This document shows positions 1 to 12,944 of a DNA stretch of 64,000 bases, one piece after another. The position numbers and the translations under genes were made by a program. The stretch covers positions 609,490 through 673,489 of the forward strand of contig VZRN01006401.1 of assembly GCA_013397935.1 (NCBI GenBank), read 5' to 3'. Numbering within the stretch: position 1 is the stretch's first letter; each line of letters begins with the position of its first letter. Below the pieces are notes generated by a model. That model was not told the DNA's origin, made no database searches, and worked only from the letters and a program-made list of their open reading frames with translations. The DNA is from Dasyornis broadbenti. Its lineage: Eukaryota > Chordata > Aves > Passeriformes > Dasyornithidae.

Positions 1-573
1 CTTAAAAAGCTTTTTTTCTCAATAGACCAAGAAAGCAAAGGTAAGGAGATTTTTGAGGCAGCAAAATTGTCAGTAGATGGATTCATCTAGTTAAAGTCTA
101 ATCAAGTGGGTTCCAAACAGTATTTTTTTTTCTGCAGGCTATACTACAAAAGAAGCACTGCACATTTCACAGGCAAGAGCCTAGCCTACCAGCTGTGCTA
201 GACACAGAGATTGTATTTACTTGGCCAAAACCTTTTTTAAATTGAAGCAGTTAAAGCTCTACAGCACCTTTTACCTAATTTCAGTTACACTGAATCAATG
301 ATTAGCAAATGTGCACTAAGATTTACACTCAATATATCACTTCAGTACAATGGTATCAGTTTAGTGAAAACTAATGCCATTGTTGTGGTCTGACTGGATT
401 AAAGCAGTTCCCTTCCCAGGACATTCATTTGGTAGTCCAGAGTTTGGGAAACAGTATTGTAAAGTGTGACAGTGTGAAACAATGTGAAACAGAGGTAGGG
501 GCAGACAGTTCATATCCAGTGCAGAGTAGATAAAGCAGAAGGAGAGCAGTTTGTCAGCTCTGCAGCACTGATG
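1..573 (-). other. Presumed 3' UTR / downstream flank
   Basis: These bases follow the presumed stop codon on the minus strand. I see no canonical AATAAA on that strand; a variant AGTAAA lies near 213-220. I see no other exon or repeat. The 3' end may lie outside the window. Confidence 0.3.
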
Positions 574-801
574 TCAAAGCCCTGCCTGGAAAATGTCACA
601 GGCACTGCAGACCCGGGAACATCGCCCCAGCAGGGAGGCAGAGCCCGAGAAAGGCTCCAAAGCTCTTTGCTTAGCCTGGAAATGAAAATGACCATTATGG
701 CAGAGGCCTGGGGCACATCCAGATCCTCCAGAACCACCAAACCCAGCCAGCTGCTGCTTTAGCTGCACCACCCTCAGTTTCCCCAGGGTTGCCGGCATGC
801 T
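574..801 (-). CDS. Probable terminal exon with stop codon
   Basis: The minus strand reads SMPATLGKLRVVQLKQQLA, then a Gly/Ser-rich stretch (GFGGSGGSGCAPG), then AKQRALEPFSGSASLLGRC and CSACDIFQAGL before TGA at 574-576. It starts in phase 0 behind AAGTGTCAGACAG, a weak acceptor. A stronger internal acceptor (CATTTTCATTTCCAG) at about 687-700 would give a shorter in-frame exon beginning at AKQRAL. Both forms end at the same stop. A distal coiled-coil stub followed by a Gly- and Cys-rich tail is plausible for the C-terminus. Confidence 0.6.
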   Translation of the reverse strand, partial: SMPATLGKLRVVQLKQQLAGFGGSGGSGCAPGLCHNGHFHFQAKQRALEPFSGSASLLGRCSRVCSACDIFQAGL

Positions 802-958
802 CTGTCTGACACTTCACATCCATTCACTCTGCACCAGCACCTTACACAAATTCTTCAGCAGTTCACCTCTAAAGTATGGAAAATACTGCTCACTTTCTAG
901 AGAAAAGATACTGATCCAGGCTCAACAGGATGGTCTTGAGAAGTATCAGAAAGACAAC

Positions 959-1560
959 CATAAAATCATAAAATATGCAGAGTTGGAAGGGACCCATCAG
1001 TATCCTCAAGTCTAGCTCCTGGCTCTACACAGGACCATCCCCAAGAATCACATCATGTGCCTGAGTGCATTGTCCAAATGCTTCTTGAAATCTGTCAGGC
1101 TGGTGCTGTGACCACTTCCCTGCGGAGCCCATTCCAGTGCCCAACAACCCTCTGGGTGAAGAACCTTGTCCTGATATCAAACCTAAACCTCCCTTGACAG
1201 AACTTCAGTCCATTCCATCAGGTCCTGTCACTGGTCACCACAGAGAAGAGATCAGTGCCTACCCCTCCTCTTTCCCTCACAAGAAAGTTGTAGACTGCAA
1301 TGAGGTCTTCCCTCAGTCTCCTCTTCTCCAGGCTGAACAGAACAAATGACCTCAGCTGCTCCTCATACGGCTTCCCCTGAAGGCCCTTCACCATCTTTGT
1401 TGCCCTCCTTTGGACACTCTACAATAACTTCATGTCTTTCTTATAGTGTGGTGCCCAAAACTGCACACAGGACTTGAGGTGAGGCTGCCCCAGTGCTGAG
1501 CAGAGCAGGACAATCCCCTCCCTCGACCAGCTGCTGATGCTTTGCTTGATGCACAAGATG
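959..1560 (-). mobile_element. CR1: CR1 LINE, 5'-truncated
   Basis: The plus strand carries the reverse complement of the CR1 3' end. It begins with the degraded tail AAATCATAAAATATGCAG, then GTTGGAAGGGACCC, and runs through the conserved CR1 3' region (CTTCTCCAGGCTGAACA near 1325; TGCCCAAAACTGCACACAG near 1452). The element therefore lies on the minus strand. Several short ORFs here are remnants and not genes. Confidence 0.9.
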
Positions 1561-3199
1561 CCACCAACAAGAGGACCATGACCCTAAAGCCCCCAGCAGG
1601 CAGAGCCCAGCACAGTGCCAAGGCTCCTGCTGCAAGACATCCAGTGCACTTGGATGGCTACAGTGAAGCTCTGAAGTTCAGACACTTGAAGGGACACACT
1701 CAGATATATGGTCACACAGTGTTAAAACTTGAGACATCTCTTCAGAAATGCTAATACTTCCTTTTTCCAACTCTGCATTATGAGTGCATCTGCTGCATTT
1801 CATTCTTGTCCGCTTTTTTGTTGAAGATAGTTTGTTTTAGAAGGTTCTTCAGCTCCCCTCAAAGAGGCATTTCACTCTTTACTCTTTTTCTTCCTTCTCT
1901 TGAAGCAGCTTCTCCATGTTTTTAGCTTTCATTACACAGATTATTTGTCTCTTGGGGGTTCTTCATTCTTTGTATCTTCCTATATACTACTTCCAACAGC
2001 TTTTGTTTCTAAAAGATGCAATTATAAACACCCCAGAGTTAGACTACTTTACCCCAGTTCCCATACACACCTTTTTGATTTCCTTTTAAACCCTGATGAT
2101 CAGTCCTCAGATGTCATGCCCAGCTGAGCTGAATGAAGACAGACCCACGCCCACATTGTCTTCACTGGTACTGAAGATAATGAAATGTTGGTAAACAAAT
2201 CTGAATTATCCAAGTATCAAAAAAACCCAGTCAAACCTACAACCAAAATAAAATCTGAGTTGTGAAAATGGGGAGTACAAGGGAAGGGTAGGGGGAGGTA
2301 TGAACAGAATGCTGTATTTATATCATTGCTTGTTAGAGAGAGAAGCCTCAAAACAACATTCATGTGGAGAACTCATTCAATTGCAAATAAACAAAAAGTT
2401 CAGTTGCTTCCAATTTCCTTATTCTGCTGTAATTTGCTTTCTGCAGACAGCCTCTGTTCTGCATGTGAAACTTTTTTAAAAACAACCTTTCTTTTTTATA
2501 AAAAAGGAGAGGAAAATGAGCACAGCTTTTTCAAACATTGCTATTTGTACACCATTTGTACAGACAGACAGCATGGCTACATGTTAGAATCTGTACTTCA
2601 ATTAAATGCAATGGTTTTACAAGCCACCCATATCAGGTCAAACCCTCCTGTACAGCCAAGGGTTGTAGAATGAAGCTTGCTGTTGGTAAATACCACCATC
2701 TTAATGCTAAGAAATGAATTAGGAAGAAGGAAAGAACCAGAAGCTGATGTCAGAAACTAAAAGAAAACAAAATCAACAAAAGCTTCTGCTAGAAAGATGA
2801 TAGATACAGTGAGTCTTCTGGAAGTAAATTGACAGCTTGTCAGTGAAGAAAACCAATTTTTTACCCAAAGGCAACTCCATTCTGCTGGAAAATCAACACA
2901 CAGAGTTTAAAGCAGTCACAGCCCAAACATTTTTCACTGGGGAGCTCTCTAAGCCTTACTAAGGTTGGAGTTTCATAGACTGATGAGCTCAGAATGGAGC
3001 AGTTGATCTACTAGATGTGATTTTTTAATATCACATTTACCTTCATTACTCTTATACTGGAATGAGCAAGTTGGTTTGGCTAATCCATGTTTCCCAAAAA
3101 TGCATTTGTTCTTTATGATACTCCGTTAGCCATATTGTCATTGCTTAATCATATGTTGAAAACATTGTTTCTAATTTCCCCTTTTTCAGTTTTTCTGGC

Positions 3200-3450
3200 C
3201 TCAACGTTGAAGCTTCACCATTCCCTAATACCTTTTAATGTCTGATCTTCTCTCCCAACATAATTATCTGTAGACTGTAGTCGCGTCACTCTTCTTTCAG
3301 ATAGGCTAAACAGATCGAGCCCTCTGCTAGAAAGCATTTCCTGCAGCCCTCAAATAACTTTGGGAACTCTTCTCTGTACTCCCTTATTTTTTTCTCGTCT
3401 GTTTTAGGTAGTGCACTCTGGTGTACTTCTGTGTTGTACATAGAGCTACA
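3200..3450 (-). mobile_element. Old, diverged CR1/L3-like fragment
   Basis: The stretch around 3330-3400 (AACTCTTCTCTGTACTCCC) resembles the antisense of the 3' region of old CR1-type LINEs. It is heavily diverged, and the boundaries are approximate. Confidence 0.45.
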
Positions 3451-4812
3451 AACTTTTTTAATATGTCTACACTGTTCTTATTTTTATAAACTAAAAGATT
3501 GCAGCATCCATCTTTTCCAGTACCACACAGCCAGTCATCTGTCTGTTAAATTCCCTGTCCTGTCCAGGGATGCAGTCACCCAGTTCTGCACAAGTCCTGC
3601 TTTCTTCTCATTCTTCATCTAAGCAGGCACTGAAATACTTCTCAGAGGGGTAACCAAGTTACTGAGTTACCTGTGTGATTCTGTACTCCTGCTCTGCCCA
3701 CACCATTATTCACTGTATGTGCCTTATCAAATTCACTAACATTCCTCCCCAAATATGTAATTGGTTATTTTTATAATCTATAATTTTATATTTAATTTTA
3801 AGCCACTGACAAAAATGTATACTCATAGCTCTGCTACCAACCCTTGCAGAAACCCCTCAGAAACCAACAAAATTTAATGAAAATGATGCATTTTTATGTG
3901 TCAAAAAAAATCTAGCTCTCAATCCATTTAGCATTTTTATTGATATGGTGTAATACTGAAATTTAAAATACAAAATTTATGTGCTGCTAACCCCCACGGC
4001 CCTTCCAAATATATTTTGCATCTCTAGCATAACATTTATCTATCTAACTTGTAATTTTATCAGCAGAATGAAATGAGGTTGGTTTGACAAGACTTATTTT
4101 CCACACGGTAATGTTGCCTGGCATTAAGTATATTGTAAGTGAAGGGTGTGCTGTTCAGTCTGACTTTGAGGAATGGGCTATTTCAGCATGTGCAGTCATG
4201 TGCAGAAATGAAAGGCAGCTTGCTGGGATAGTGATATATCCATGAAGGTGTTCAGATTGAAAAAAAAAAAAACAACCAAAAAAAATGTAATGAATTTCTT
4301 CTGGTTTTAATGACAACATCCCTGAATGTTTCCTTGAAATTTAATGATTGGATAGAAGACTAATAAAGTCCAGAGCTGTACTTTCATTTTTTTTTAATCT
4401 GAGAAACAGAATATTAATGGTGTCTTTTGCACTACTAAAACACACATCCAGCACAGTTGATGATGTACATAGATGTAGTGCCTGTACGTGTCATTTTTAT
4501 GTGTTACTCAAACTTCTTCAAGATGCTGCAGTTTCTTCCCTAGTTCTCTCTGCCTGTGATGGTGAAAATACTCAGACAAACACATTGTTTCAATTCCATA
4601 AAATGCACATTCAGTAACTGTATTATGTAGTTGGTTTTTAATCCATTTCTCTCCTAGAATAACAGCAGGCAAATTCCTCATCAAAACAATTGAGACGGAG
4701 AGGAGATTTCAGGAACTGTTGAATTCAGATACCAGTTTATGTAGCCATTTCTTTAGCTTGAAGAAGTAAATATCTGCTTGAGATTCCAAGAGTTTGCAAG
4801 AGTTTTCCTTAC

Positions 4813-4875
4813 AGACATGAGCTGCCCCTGAAACAAAGCAGCTCTCAGACACTCTTTTTTGTTTTGAAGATCTTC
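4813..4875 (-). CDS. Short internal exon, coiled coil
   Basis: Sixty-three bases (21 codons, phase 0 to 0) lie between the acceptor GCTTTCTATTTACAG and a near-perfect donor, TCT|GTAAGG. They read EDLQNKKECLRAALFQGQL and end MS. The Lys/Glu/Leu composition continues the coiled coil. Confidence 0.75.
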
Positions 4876-6443
4876 CTGTAAATAGAAAGCACATAACAGA
4901 CACAATATGAGACCAGACATTCTCTCTTTTACAGAGAAGTGGGTTTCTGGAAAGGTAGATCTCTCAGAGAATTTTGAATAAACTGGGATTGAATTGTTCC
5001 TATCTTCTAACAAAAGCTGGATATTTTTTAAAGCAGAGTGGGGAAGCAGATGGACAAGAGGGGTCCTCTAAAGGGGAAAATGTAAGATGATCTTTCCTAT
5101 GGGTACAACTGCACATAAGCAATTACATTTACATGTCAGCAATTCAAGTTCTTGTGTGCAAATAAGCTCAGAGCAATGCAAAACTTGATCTTTCTTATGT
5201 GTTAGAAAGACTTGTCCATCTGCTAATCTGTTTATCTCTTCATTATCTCTAAAGTAAAAAATGTGTGTGATGAAGCTTGTTTTCCTTCCAGGCAGGGTCT
5301 TTTTGTTTCTTTTAAACACAAACATAAATGTGTATATATATATATCTTACTATGTCAGGCACAGATTCAGCAGCCCTCTCTTCTTTCCCAGTCACTTGAA
5401 CTGGAAAAAGCAAGGTCCAGGATCCACTTGGAGTGGGGGACAGTGAAATAAAAGTTGTTAGATCTTTGGGATCATTCTGAAGTCAAACACAAGAAAGCTC
5501 TGTCAGAGTGAGATGAGCTAGTTTTTAATCTTAAAAAAAGCAAAATTCTTACAATATTTTTTCTCAGTTTCAGACTTTTCTTTTAAATCCACTGATGATA
5601 GCTCTCATTTCTTATTTAAATCCACAATTTTGCAATAATTCAATCAATTTTTGACTGAGCTGTTTAGTAAAATATTCTGATGATTTAGCATCGCCCTCAA
5701 ACAGCTGAACTAAATGTATGCACATCCAGTTTTATTATGGTTTAAAATTAACAAGCACACAAAGCCCATTTTGTTTTCACCTTTTTAAAGTTAACAAATA
5801 TGATCTATTCTGCTTTCCTTTGTTTGACATGTGCAGCTAATTAGCCTCTATAAAAATCAATAACCTGTTTGTTGAATCCCAATCAGCTTTATTTAAAACA
5901 GTGAGGCACTTTTCTTTCCATCCATCTTCACTTTAGTTTAATTTAGTAATTTTTGTCCTTGATCTTGTATTTCTTTAATTAAGTTTATAAACCTCATGCT
6001 GTGCTCTGCTTCATTTAAGCAGATACCAATTTAAAACAAGAAAACAAACTCCACCACTTCCCAAACCAACAAGCTAGTTAATTTTCACTTCACATCTGCC
6101 TGTTTTCTCTTTCGTACCTACTGGTCAGTTATGAAATAGTAAATTTTGATAGAATGTCATAACTCTTTTTCTGAGTCAACAACAGAATTAGGAATACTAT
6201 AGACTACATGTACTTCCGAAACTCTTGCTTCAAGCAAGCATCAGAGATTTGTTTCACATTCTTCCTGTTTGAAGACCACCATTATACCCATAATACAATG
6301 GGGAAAATAATAGAATTTTTACCTAAAATCTGCAGTTACCAAGAGCTCCTATAGGCTCACCATTATTCTGTGAGCCTCTCCAATCTTATCAAGAGTTTTG
6401 CAAAAATTTAGACTTAATAACAGATGAAATGGTAAGGAAATAC
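4876..6443. other. Intron
   Basis: AT-rich intron. It has a short (TA)n tract near 5333-5346 and T-rich runs. I see nothing else. Confidence 0.5.
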
Positions 6444-6581
6444 AATCTTCTCAGCATCTCTGAGCTTAGCAGAGAGCTGTGTCTTCTTAGTGTTTTTCTT
6501 CCAATAGTTCAGAGCCTTTAGCTTACACATCAGCTTGCTAAGCCTGATATTTTCATCCCGCACAAGCTGCAGCTGTTCCTG
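6444..6581 (-). CDS. Internal exon, coiled coil
   Basis: The acceptor CCAACGTCTCCTTTAG opens 138 bases (46 codons, phase 0 to 0). They read QEQLQLVRDENIRLSKLMC, then KLKALNYWKKNTKKTQ, then LSAKLRDAEKI. The pattern is strongly coiled-coil. The donor ATT|GTATTT is weak, so the 3' edge is less certain than the exon itself. Confidence 0.85.
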
Positions 6582-9234
6582 CTAAAGGAGACGTTGGTAA
6601 GAGTAGACCCACAAGGATTATTTCCCCAGGAAGCAACATGGTTTAGAAGTAAATACAATTGTAAAAGCATGCAACAATTTATATCTCATTTTAACTTTCA
6701 AATGCTCAAACTTTGCAGTATAAAGCAGTGCAGCCTTTGGCAATAAATTTCTATTACTGTGTCTCTGGGGAAACAGGAAATGTGAATGGGAAAAAAATTG
6801 AAGACATTTAATCCAAAAAAGCAAGCAGTGAACTCCTCCAAAATGAAGCCCTCTTAATGGTGATGAACATTATTATGCCAAATGGGGATTCTGGTTCATA
6901 CTATATTCACACACGTGGTTCACCCTAATTACAGTGTCCTTAATAAAAGCAAAATCAGTGGATTAATGAAAAATACTGTCATCAGATTTTCTTCTTCTTC
7001 TTTGCTCAGAACAGCAGACTTGCCCAGGGAGGCTGTGGATGCCCCAAACCTGGTGGTGTTGAGGGCCAGGTTGGATAAGGCCTTGAGCACCCTGGTCTAG
7101 TGGGAGGTGTTCCTGCCCATGGAAGGGGGTTTGGGACTAGATGGTGTTTAAGGTCCCTTCCAACCCCTTAACATTCTATGATTCTATGACTTCCCGCTGA
7201 AAACTGTGACAGAGGTTCCAGAGCATTGTTGGAGGTCCTGGCCTTCCCGGCAGAAGTGTCTCTGCAGAGAAGCTCTAACATTCAGTGTCCACTTACCTTC
7301 TTAGCCTTTGTGCCCCATAGTAATTGATCTGCAGCTGGGCTTTGACCTTCCTAATTTCACTACTATGGGTCTGAACTCTGATACTCCACCTCTGTGGTCT
7401 GCCCATGTTTCTACTACTTGCAATCTTCCTTTTTGTATTTAGGTTCCTCAAGGAGCTCCTTTCTAAGGCAAGCAAGGCCAAATTTCTGCTAAACTTCCTG
7501 GTCTTCTTGCATAATAGGGTAGCTGGTTATGAAATCTCTGCTTTATTTAAAAATCACCCTGTTTTCTTCTGCACTTTTCCTCTTTTGGCAGTTTCTCAGG
7601 GATTCTGCCTATCAATTACCTAAATAAGTCACAGTTCACTCTCCTGAAGTCTCAAGTCCTAGCTCTGCAGCATAATTTGCAACCTTTCTCGTGATCCTGA
7701 AATGATTTCTCAGTCTACCACCTCAGATGACATTTGCTGCCTAGTTTTCCCTATTTGTGAGCAGCAGAAGTAGGAATTTACCACAGTTGGCTCATCTAGC
7801 ATTTGCTTTTAAGATATTATCACTAATGCTATCTAGGAACTGCCTCAGCTTTCACAATGCTGTTTTCCCCTTCCAGTAGATTTCCAGATGAACTCCAAGA
7901 CCTCAAATCAAAACCACTTTTCCTATCCCTCTATAGAGAGACCCATCCCATTTTTTCTCTTGAGCAGGCAGTCTGTCACAGATTCCCCACCGCAGTCATT
8001 AATCTTCACTAACATTTCTCCCTCCTCTGACCTTGACTCGTAGGCTGTCGGTAGTACCTCTCCACACTCACTCACAAGCTCTGTGCAGGGAATGAACCCC
8101 TTACACAGAATGCAGTCCTCTCTCCTCTTCTTCCCTGCTGATCCTTCTGAAGCGCCCCGTAAGTACCCCTGACCATGGTGCTTGGGAGCCCACCAAGTTC
8201 CCATGGCCCAGCTCAAACCACAGCCCTCTGAGAGCTCCCCACTCTTCATGTCCACTGCATCTGCACACTGGCCCTGCCAAGGGGGAACACGGAGGTCTCC
8301 CTGCAGCCTTCTCACACAATGACCTCTTCCATTTCCACTGGTTCCTCGTTTACTTCTGGGTGTCCCTACCTCCCAGGTACATTTGGGGTGTTGAAAGCCC
8401 TTCTCACTCTGATGGCATTGCAGTTATGCCCTGCTTTGCAAGCTTCTCTGCTTGAGAGAGCTGCAGACATATTTGCTTTAGACAGAAGTATTTAGCCATT
8501 ATCCATTTGATCTCATTTGTATTCACTAGCTGACTACCATAATTTCAGTACAAATTGAACTTTGCTGAGGAGGAATATGTTTGACTATAAAAGGAATTGA
8601 TTTGGAAGTTGCATCTTGGAAATAATTTTCCAGGCTTTAGATTGTAATTCCCAGAAGATCAGTTTTGGGGGCTCTTTTTCAAAACATAAAGCTGAACATG
8701 TCTTTTATTCTAAATAACCACTAGTATGAAAAAGGATTCTGCCCCCATTCTTTTATGTGACCAGCTTGCACCATAAGAAGATAAACTCCCATCAACACAT
8801 TCATCAGGGTCACTGAAACACCACAGTCTGTTTCCCCTGCCCAGAAAAGAGACAGTGGCAGTACGTGAAAATGTTGACATTATGACTGAATGTGTATTCA
8901 CATTTATACTTCCTCACATCCAAGTTCAACCTCTCTGATGTTCACCTGTGTAGAAAGCATGGTGTTGGTTTCATTCAGAACAATCTGAAAGCAGAGTTTT
9001 TAAGTTTAGAACCAAATTCAGTTCAAATATATGTATCTGTCCAGGTTCTGAGGGCCCAACATTTTTGCACTTGGAGCATAATCACGCAAAGATTTGTGAC
9101 AGGAGCAGCCATTAACAGAGTCTAGTGATGGATCACCTCCAGTTCTTCCATCCAGCCCGTGTGCCAGGCAGAATGCAGTAACAGAAGCTATCTTCAGCAA
9201 GCTCAACCAGCATATTATCCTTGTCTTTGTTTAC
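6582..9234. other. Intron with CR1 tail
   Basis: Contains the CR1 tail at 7013-7189. Open frames at 7.9-8.3 kb on the minus strand have no matched splice sites and are not called. Confidence 0.5.
7013..7189 (+). mobile_element. CR1: CR1 LINE 3' tail
   Basis: The sequence matches the CR1 3' end: TTGCCCAGGGAGGCTGTGG, then GGTCTAGTGGGAGGTG, then GGTCCCTTCCAACC. It ends in the diagnostic ATTCTATGATTCTATGA repeat. It is strongly 5'-truncated and, on the plus strand, antisense to the host gene. Confidence 0.95.
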
Positions 9235-9411
9235 TGACATACATATGTATTTCCTTGCTTTAGACAAATGTTCCTTCAAGTCACCGTTATTTTTAGTGAA
9301 GCCAACATTTTCCTTCAGATCAACCATATTGTCAACTCCTTCCCTTCTCACTTCACCACTGATTTCAAACACTCGTTGCTCAGTGCTAAGGCAAGAGACA
9401 TCCGACTTCAC
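9235..9411 (-). CDS. Internal exon, charged coiled-coil-like
   Basis: A clear acceptor (GTTCTGTTTGTAATTTCAG) opens a frame reading VKSDVSCLSTEQRVFEISG, then EVRREGVDNMVDLKENVG, then KNNGDLKEHLSKARKY. The donor TCA|GTAAAC gives 177 bases, phase 0 to 0. The frame stays open past it, so a longer form ending near 9133 at GAG|GTGATC is possible. The Lys/Glu-rich sequence marks coiled coil or a coiled-coil border. Confidence 0.85.
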
Positions 9412-10358
9412 CTGAAATTACAAACAGAACCTGTAAGAGATGAAGTGTGCACATATGGGAAAGGAACATTCAGAAGATTTCAAAAGTCTCTCAACTACAG
9501 CCAGATGGTCATTCTTCTTAACTATTTCCCTAGAATTGATGTATCAGGAAGAGACAGCAATATTCTTCTTGCCTGCAGGCATTACACAAACTGGAATTTC
9601 AATTGTGTCATTTGCAGCTGACCTATTGGCAGTTCTGGGATGCATGTATTTAATGGAAATAGCAGCACCATGGTGAAAAATCAGGCTCCCTGGTGAAAAC
9701 TGGACCCACTCTTAGGATTACAAAAGAAATCACACTATTCCTGAAGTCACTATTGACATTAATGGGCTCATGGACCATCAAATCAAAACTCTGCAGATCT
9801 GACGCAGGTAGTTGCTGTATGGTCCCTGTCAGGTCAGGTTTTATAGACTACATTGGGATATCTTGTTTTTGTAAAGTAATAACATATGTAGCCCCAAACA
9901 AATCAGTGAACTACATGAAAACAAAGGCATTGTTTGAGAGAGCAATACAATTATGCAGCAGACATAAAGTTTCCAAGAAAAATAATGCAGAATATTACAA
10001 GCTGAAGTATATCCAAAATATTCCCTCTGCTGTAATTGAAAAGAGCTTCCATCACTCTCTCTAATGTGGTACCTGTTCTATTGAGAATACATCCCCTCTC
10101 TTGGAGAAGGTACATTATTTTTTCCGCTAGATGTTTTTACAAGATGCTTCTAGCAGCAGGAGAGAAATGAGTCACACATTCATCCACCTGGCACACTGCA
10201 GTAATTTATTCTTTTGAGTGCTACACTTGTGGTGAATTATACAGCAGCACAGAAACACTGATTGAGCATACCCTCTTATTTTGTACTTTTAGATGGACAC
10301 AAGTCACAAAAAGGTTCCGCACTAGTGATTCATATTCATCCCATACCTATTTTCTAAC

Positions 10359-10454
10359 CTGCTCTTTGAGACCAAGATTTTCTTCCTCTGAGTCACTGAG
10401 CTGGACTCTGAGAGCAGTTATTTCCATAATCATCCCATGGCATGGCCCCACAAT
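10359..10454 (-). CDS. Internal exon, coiled coil
   Basis: Ninety-six bases (phase 0 to 0) follow the acceptor CTTTCTCTGCTGTGATAG. They read IVGPCHGMIMEITALRVQL then SDSEEENLGLKEQ. The donor CAG|GTTAGA is good. The Leu spacing and Glu run are typical of coiled coils. Confidence 0.8.
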
Positions 10455-10703
10455 CTATCACAGCAGAGAAAGTGAATGAGCAAAGCTAGGGATGAGCAAA
10501 TACCACAGCCTAAGAGTAAATGATCCAGAGTTCTGAATATGCTGTGTGATACCTTAATTAGAGCAAGAATATTTTCCTAACTGAGTGGTTTGGTGAAAAT
10601 AATCCATTGATGGTATAGAATGATCCATTTTGTTCATCACTGTTTGTTGAATAGAAATATTTATTCCGTGGAAACAGTAGGAAGTTCATGACTGATGTTT
10701 GAA

Positions 10704-10795
10704 GGTGGCAACTGCTTGAGCAAGGAGGTTGAACCATATGACCCACTGTGGTTCTTTCCAACCTTACCCACTCTATGATTCTTTGATTCTGTGAA
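10704..10795 (+). mobile_element. CR1: Short CR1 3' tail
   Basis: A roughly 90-bp remnant includes GGTTCTTTCCAACC and the terminal CTATGATTCTTTGATTCTG repeats. It lies in the intron upstream of the exon at 10359-10454. Confidence 0.8.
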
Positions 10796-11534
10796 ATGTC
10801 TAAATTTCATACATAATCTTAAAATATCTGTTTCTGGTCATCAGGAAAGAAAAATCTCCTCACTAGTAGGTATGAGAATTGACAGAATAAAACATGTACC
10901 GAAGACAGAGGAGCAGAAAGATTGGGGAGCAGAATTAAGAAAACCAATTTTAGAAGATTCTGTGCCTGGTTCTGCTATGTCAGCAAGCCTGGCCTCCCAT
11001 AGCATAATGTCCCCTGCCTCCAGAGAGAAAGTTGGAACAACTGTGACCCAGCTTCGTTCAGCAAGCTGTGAGGTAATGCATTTACCAGAACAAATATGCT
11101 ATTTCTGATAAGCTTGTACATACAGACCATTTAATATACGATAAAAACAATTGTGTGTTCCATTTGTTGATATTTGCCAATCAACCTGCCCTCAGAAAGG
11201 GCACGCAGATTACCGCAAATAGGAAGGTATGTGATAGAACTTAAACAGATTTAAATGACAGTATTGAAATTTTACATAGGTAGGTCATTGCTAGGTATAA
11301 GTGTTTGGTCATTCTCATATCACTGAAGAGCACTCTCAAGCAGATGAACACCATGGAGGAAAGCTAGAAGTCATTCTTAGCATATTACGGTACTCAGATA
11401 AGAAAGAGGCACAAGTGCAGACTGTGGGCTCAGCCAACAGCACAGTCTGCTTTCAAGGTTGCCTGGCACCTCTGCGTGACAGATCTAAGCAGTAAATGCT
11501 AGTCACTTCACTGGGTTCTTGCTGAAATTTTCTG

Positions 11535-11557
11535 GGTTTTTTTTTTTTTTTTTTTTT
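11535..11557. repeat. Poly-T tract
   Basis: An uninterrupted run of about 20 T in the intron upstream of the 10.4-kb exon. It may be the A-tail of a degraded retroelement on the minus strand, but no body is recognisable. Confidence 0.8.
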
Positions 11558-11858
11558 AATGTCTTACAGCAAACATAACTAAGAGATTTCTGAAAAATAA
11601 ATGTTGGGGGAAAATACATATATTTTAGCCCTGCTTAAAAAGTCTGGTGGTCTTTATTCAGAGCAGCACTAGCTTTCCTCTGATTTAGGTTTCTTTTTTG
11701 TAAAATCAACAAAAAGTTTGTTGAATCCTAAGACTGTTGGAGAAAAAGGAAGCGTCCACAGGGTCCATGTATGTTCTTTAGACACTTTTTAGCTTTTCAA
11801 CTATCTGCCATCCCATTTTAGCTGGTCAAGCCTGAACCTTCCTTAACTTTTTTTACAC

Positions 11859-11912
11859 TTCCACTGAACATTTGAGCTTGCTCTTCAGACCTGCAATGGC
11901 CTCTGTTAATTG
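11859..11912 (-). CDS. Short internal exon, coiled coil
   Basis: Fifty-four bases (phase 0 to 0) follow the acceptor CTTCTCACTGTCCTAAAG and read QLTEAIAGLKSKLKCSVE, a clear heptad-like pattern. The donor GAA|GTGTAA is acceptable. Phase agrees on both sides. Confidence 0.6.
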
Positions 11913-12735
11913 CTTTAGGACAGTGAGAAGTGGAACTGGGAGCAGAATGTCTCTTCTGAGGTTAAAGCAGAGCCCAGCAACATTCTGAGGTTAAAACAGA
12001 GCCCAGGCAGCTGGTGAGCATGGGCCACTTCATTTGAGTACAACACAGATGACACAGGGATTTTGGGGTGGTGGGCTGGCAAAATGGAGGGAATGGGGGG
12101 AGACTCCACTGCCTAGAGGCTCCAGGAAAGTCCAACTGACTCCTCCTGTATCTTTCCACCCAGCTGAAACCTCACATGCGTTTCTCATTTTCTCTCTCAC
12201 TTGAGCCTTCTCAAACATATGGAACAGGATGGTGAAAGCAGACAAGAAGGGATGTTGCCAACCAGACACTGTACAGAAAAGGATATAGGAGGAAAAAAAA
12301 AAAGGAAAAAACGTGAGAAAATGCAGCAAAAAAACCCCTGAGAAGATGCCCAAAGAAGAACTGAAATCATATAGTCAGTGATGAGGCCAGATGAGAATAG
12401 GAGCCCAGAAATGAAATTCAAAGTGCACATGTTCTATGCTGCTATGCAAACATCCTTGAAACCCAAGCAGTCTTGTCCCTAGTACAGGTTTCTGTAGAAG
12501 CTGACATGCCAGTAGCAGTGGAGTTTGTGTTGATGGAGTCCTGCCTCCAAGCCAGCTAATAGATTACATGGATGTCATGATTCCACAAGACAGCATTTAT
12601 GATTTATTGGCTGGGTTTCTTCTTTTCAAAATTCCACCCACACACAGTAGCTATCCTAACACACAGAGCTGAAGCTGCAAAGTCAAGTGCCCAGAACTCA
12701 AGAGGAGTTGGTTCTGTAGCCATAACGCAGAATAC

Positions 12736-12774
12736 CTCATACTGACCCTGCAGTGCCTGACCCACTTTTGTTTC
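12736..12774 (-). CDS. Short internal exon
   Basis: A 39-base exon (phase 0 to 0) reads ETKVGQALQGQYE between the acceptor TTTACTGAGACAG and donor GAG|GTATTC. It is short and the acceptor is only fair. It keeps the phase of both neighbours, and its Gln/Glu-rich sequence matches the surrounding coiled-coil character. Confidence 0.55.
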
Positions 12775-12944
12775 CTGTCTCAGTAAATGCACAGGATTGA
12801 ATTGCTCTGGGGAAAATGCCTTGGGAAGGAAGAGACCTGGCAGTAGAAGTTCAAGTTAGAAGGTTACTAGTGTATGACCCATGGTGAACATGAACCACAA
12901 AGCAGCAGGCCACTACCTCTGCCTTCAGGTTATCTTAGTTTCAC

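Larger units (their letters stand above)
802..4812. other. Intron with CR1 fragments
   Basis: A 4-kb intron holds the CR1 at 959-1560 and an older CR1-like stretch near 3.2-3.45 kb, both listed separately. The remainder is AT-rich with short A and T runs. I saw no other supportable exon. Confidence 0.5.
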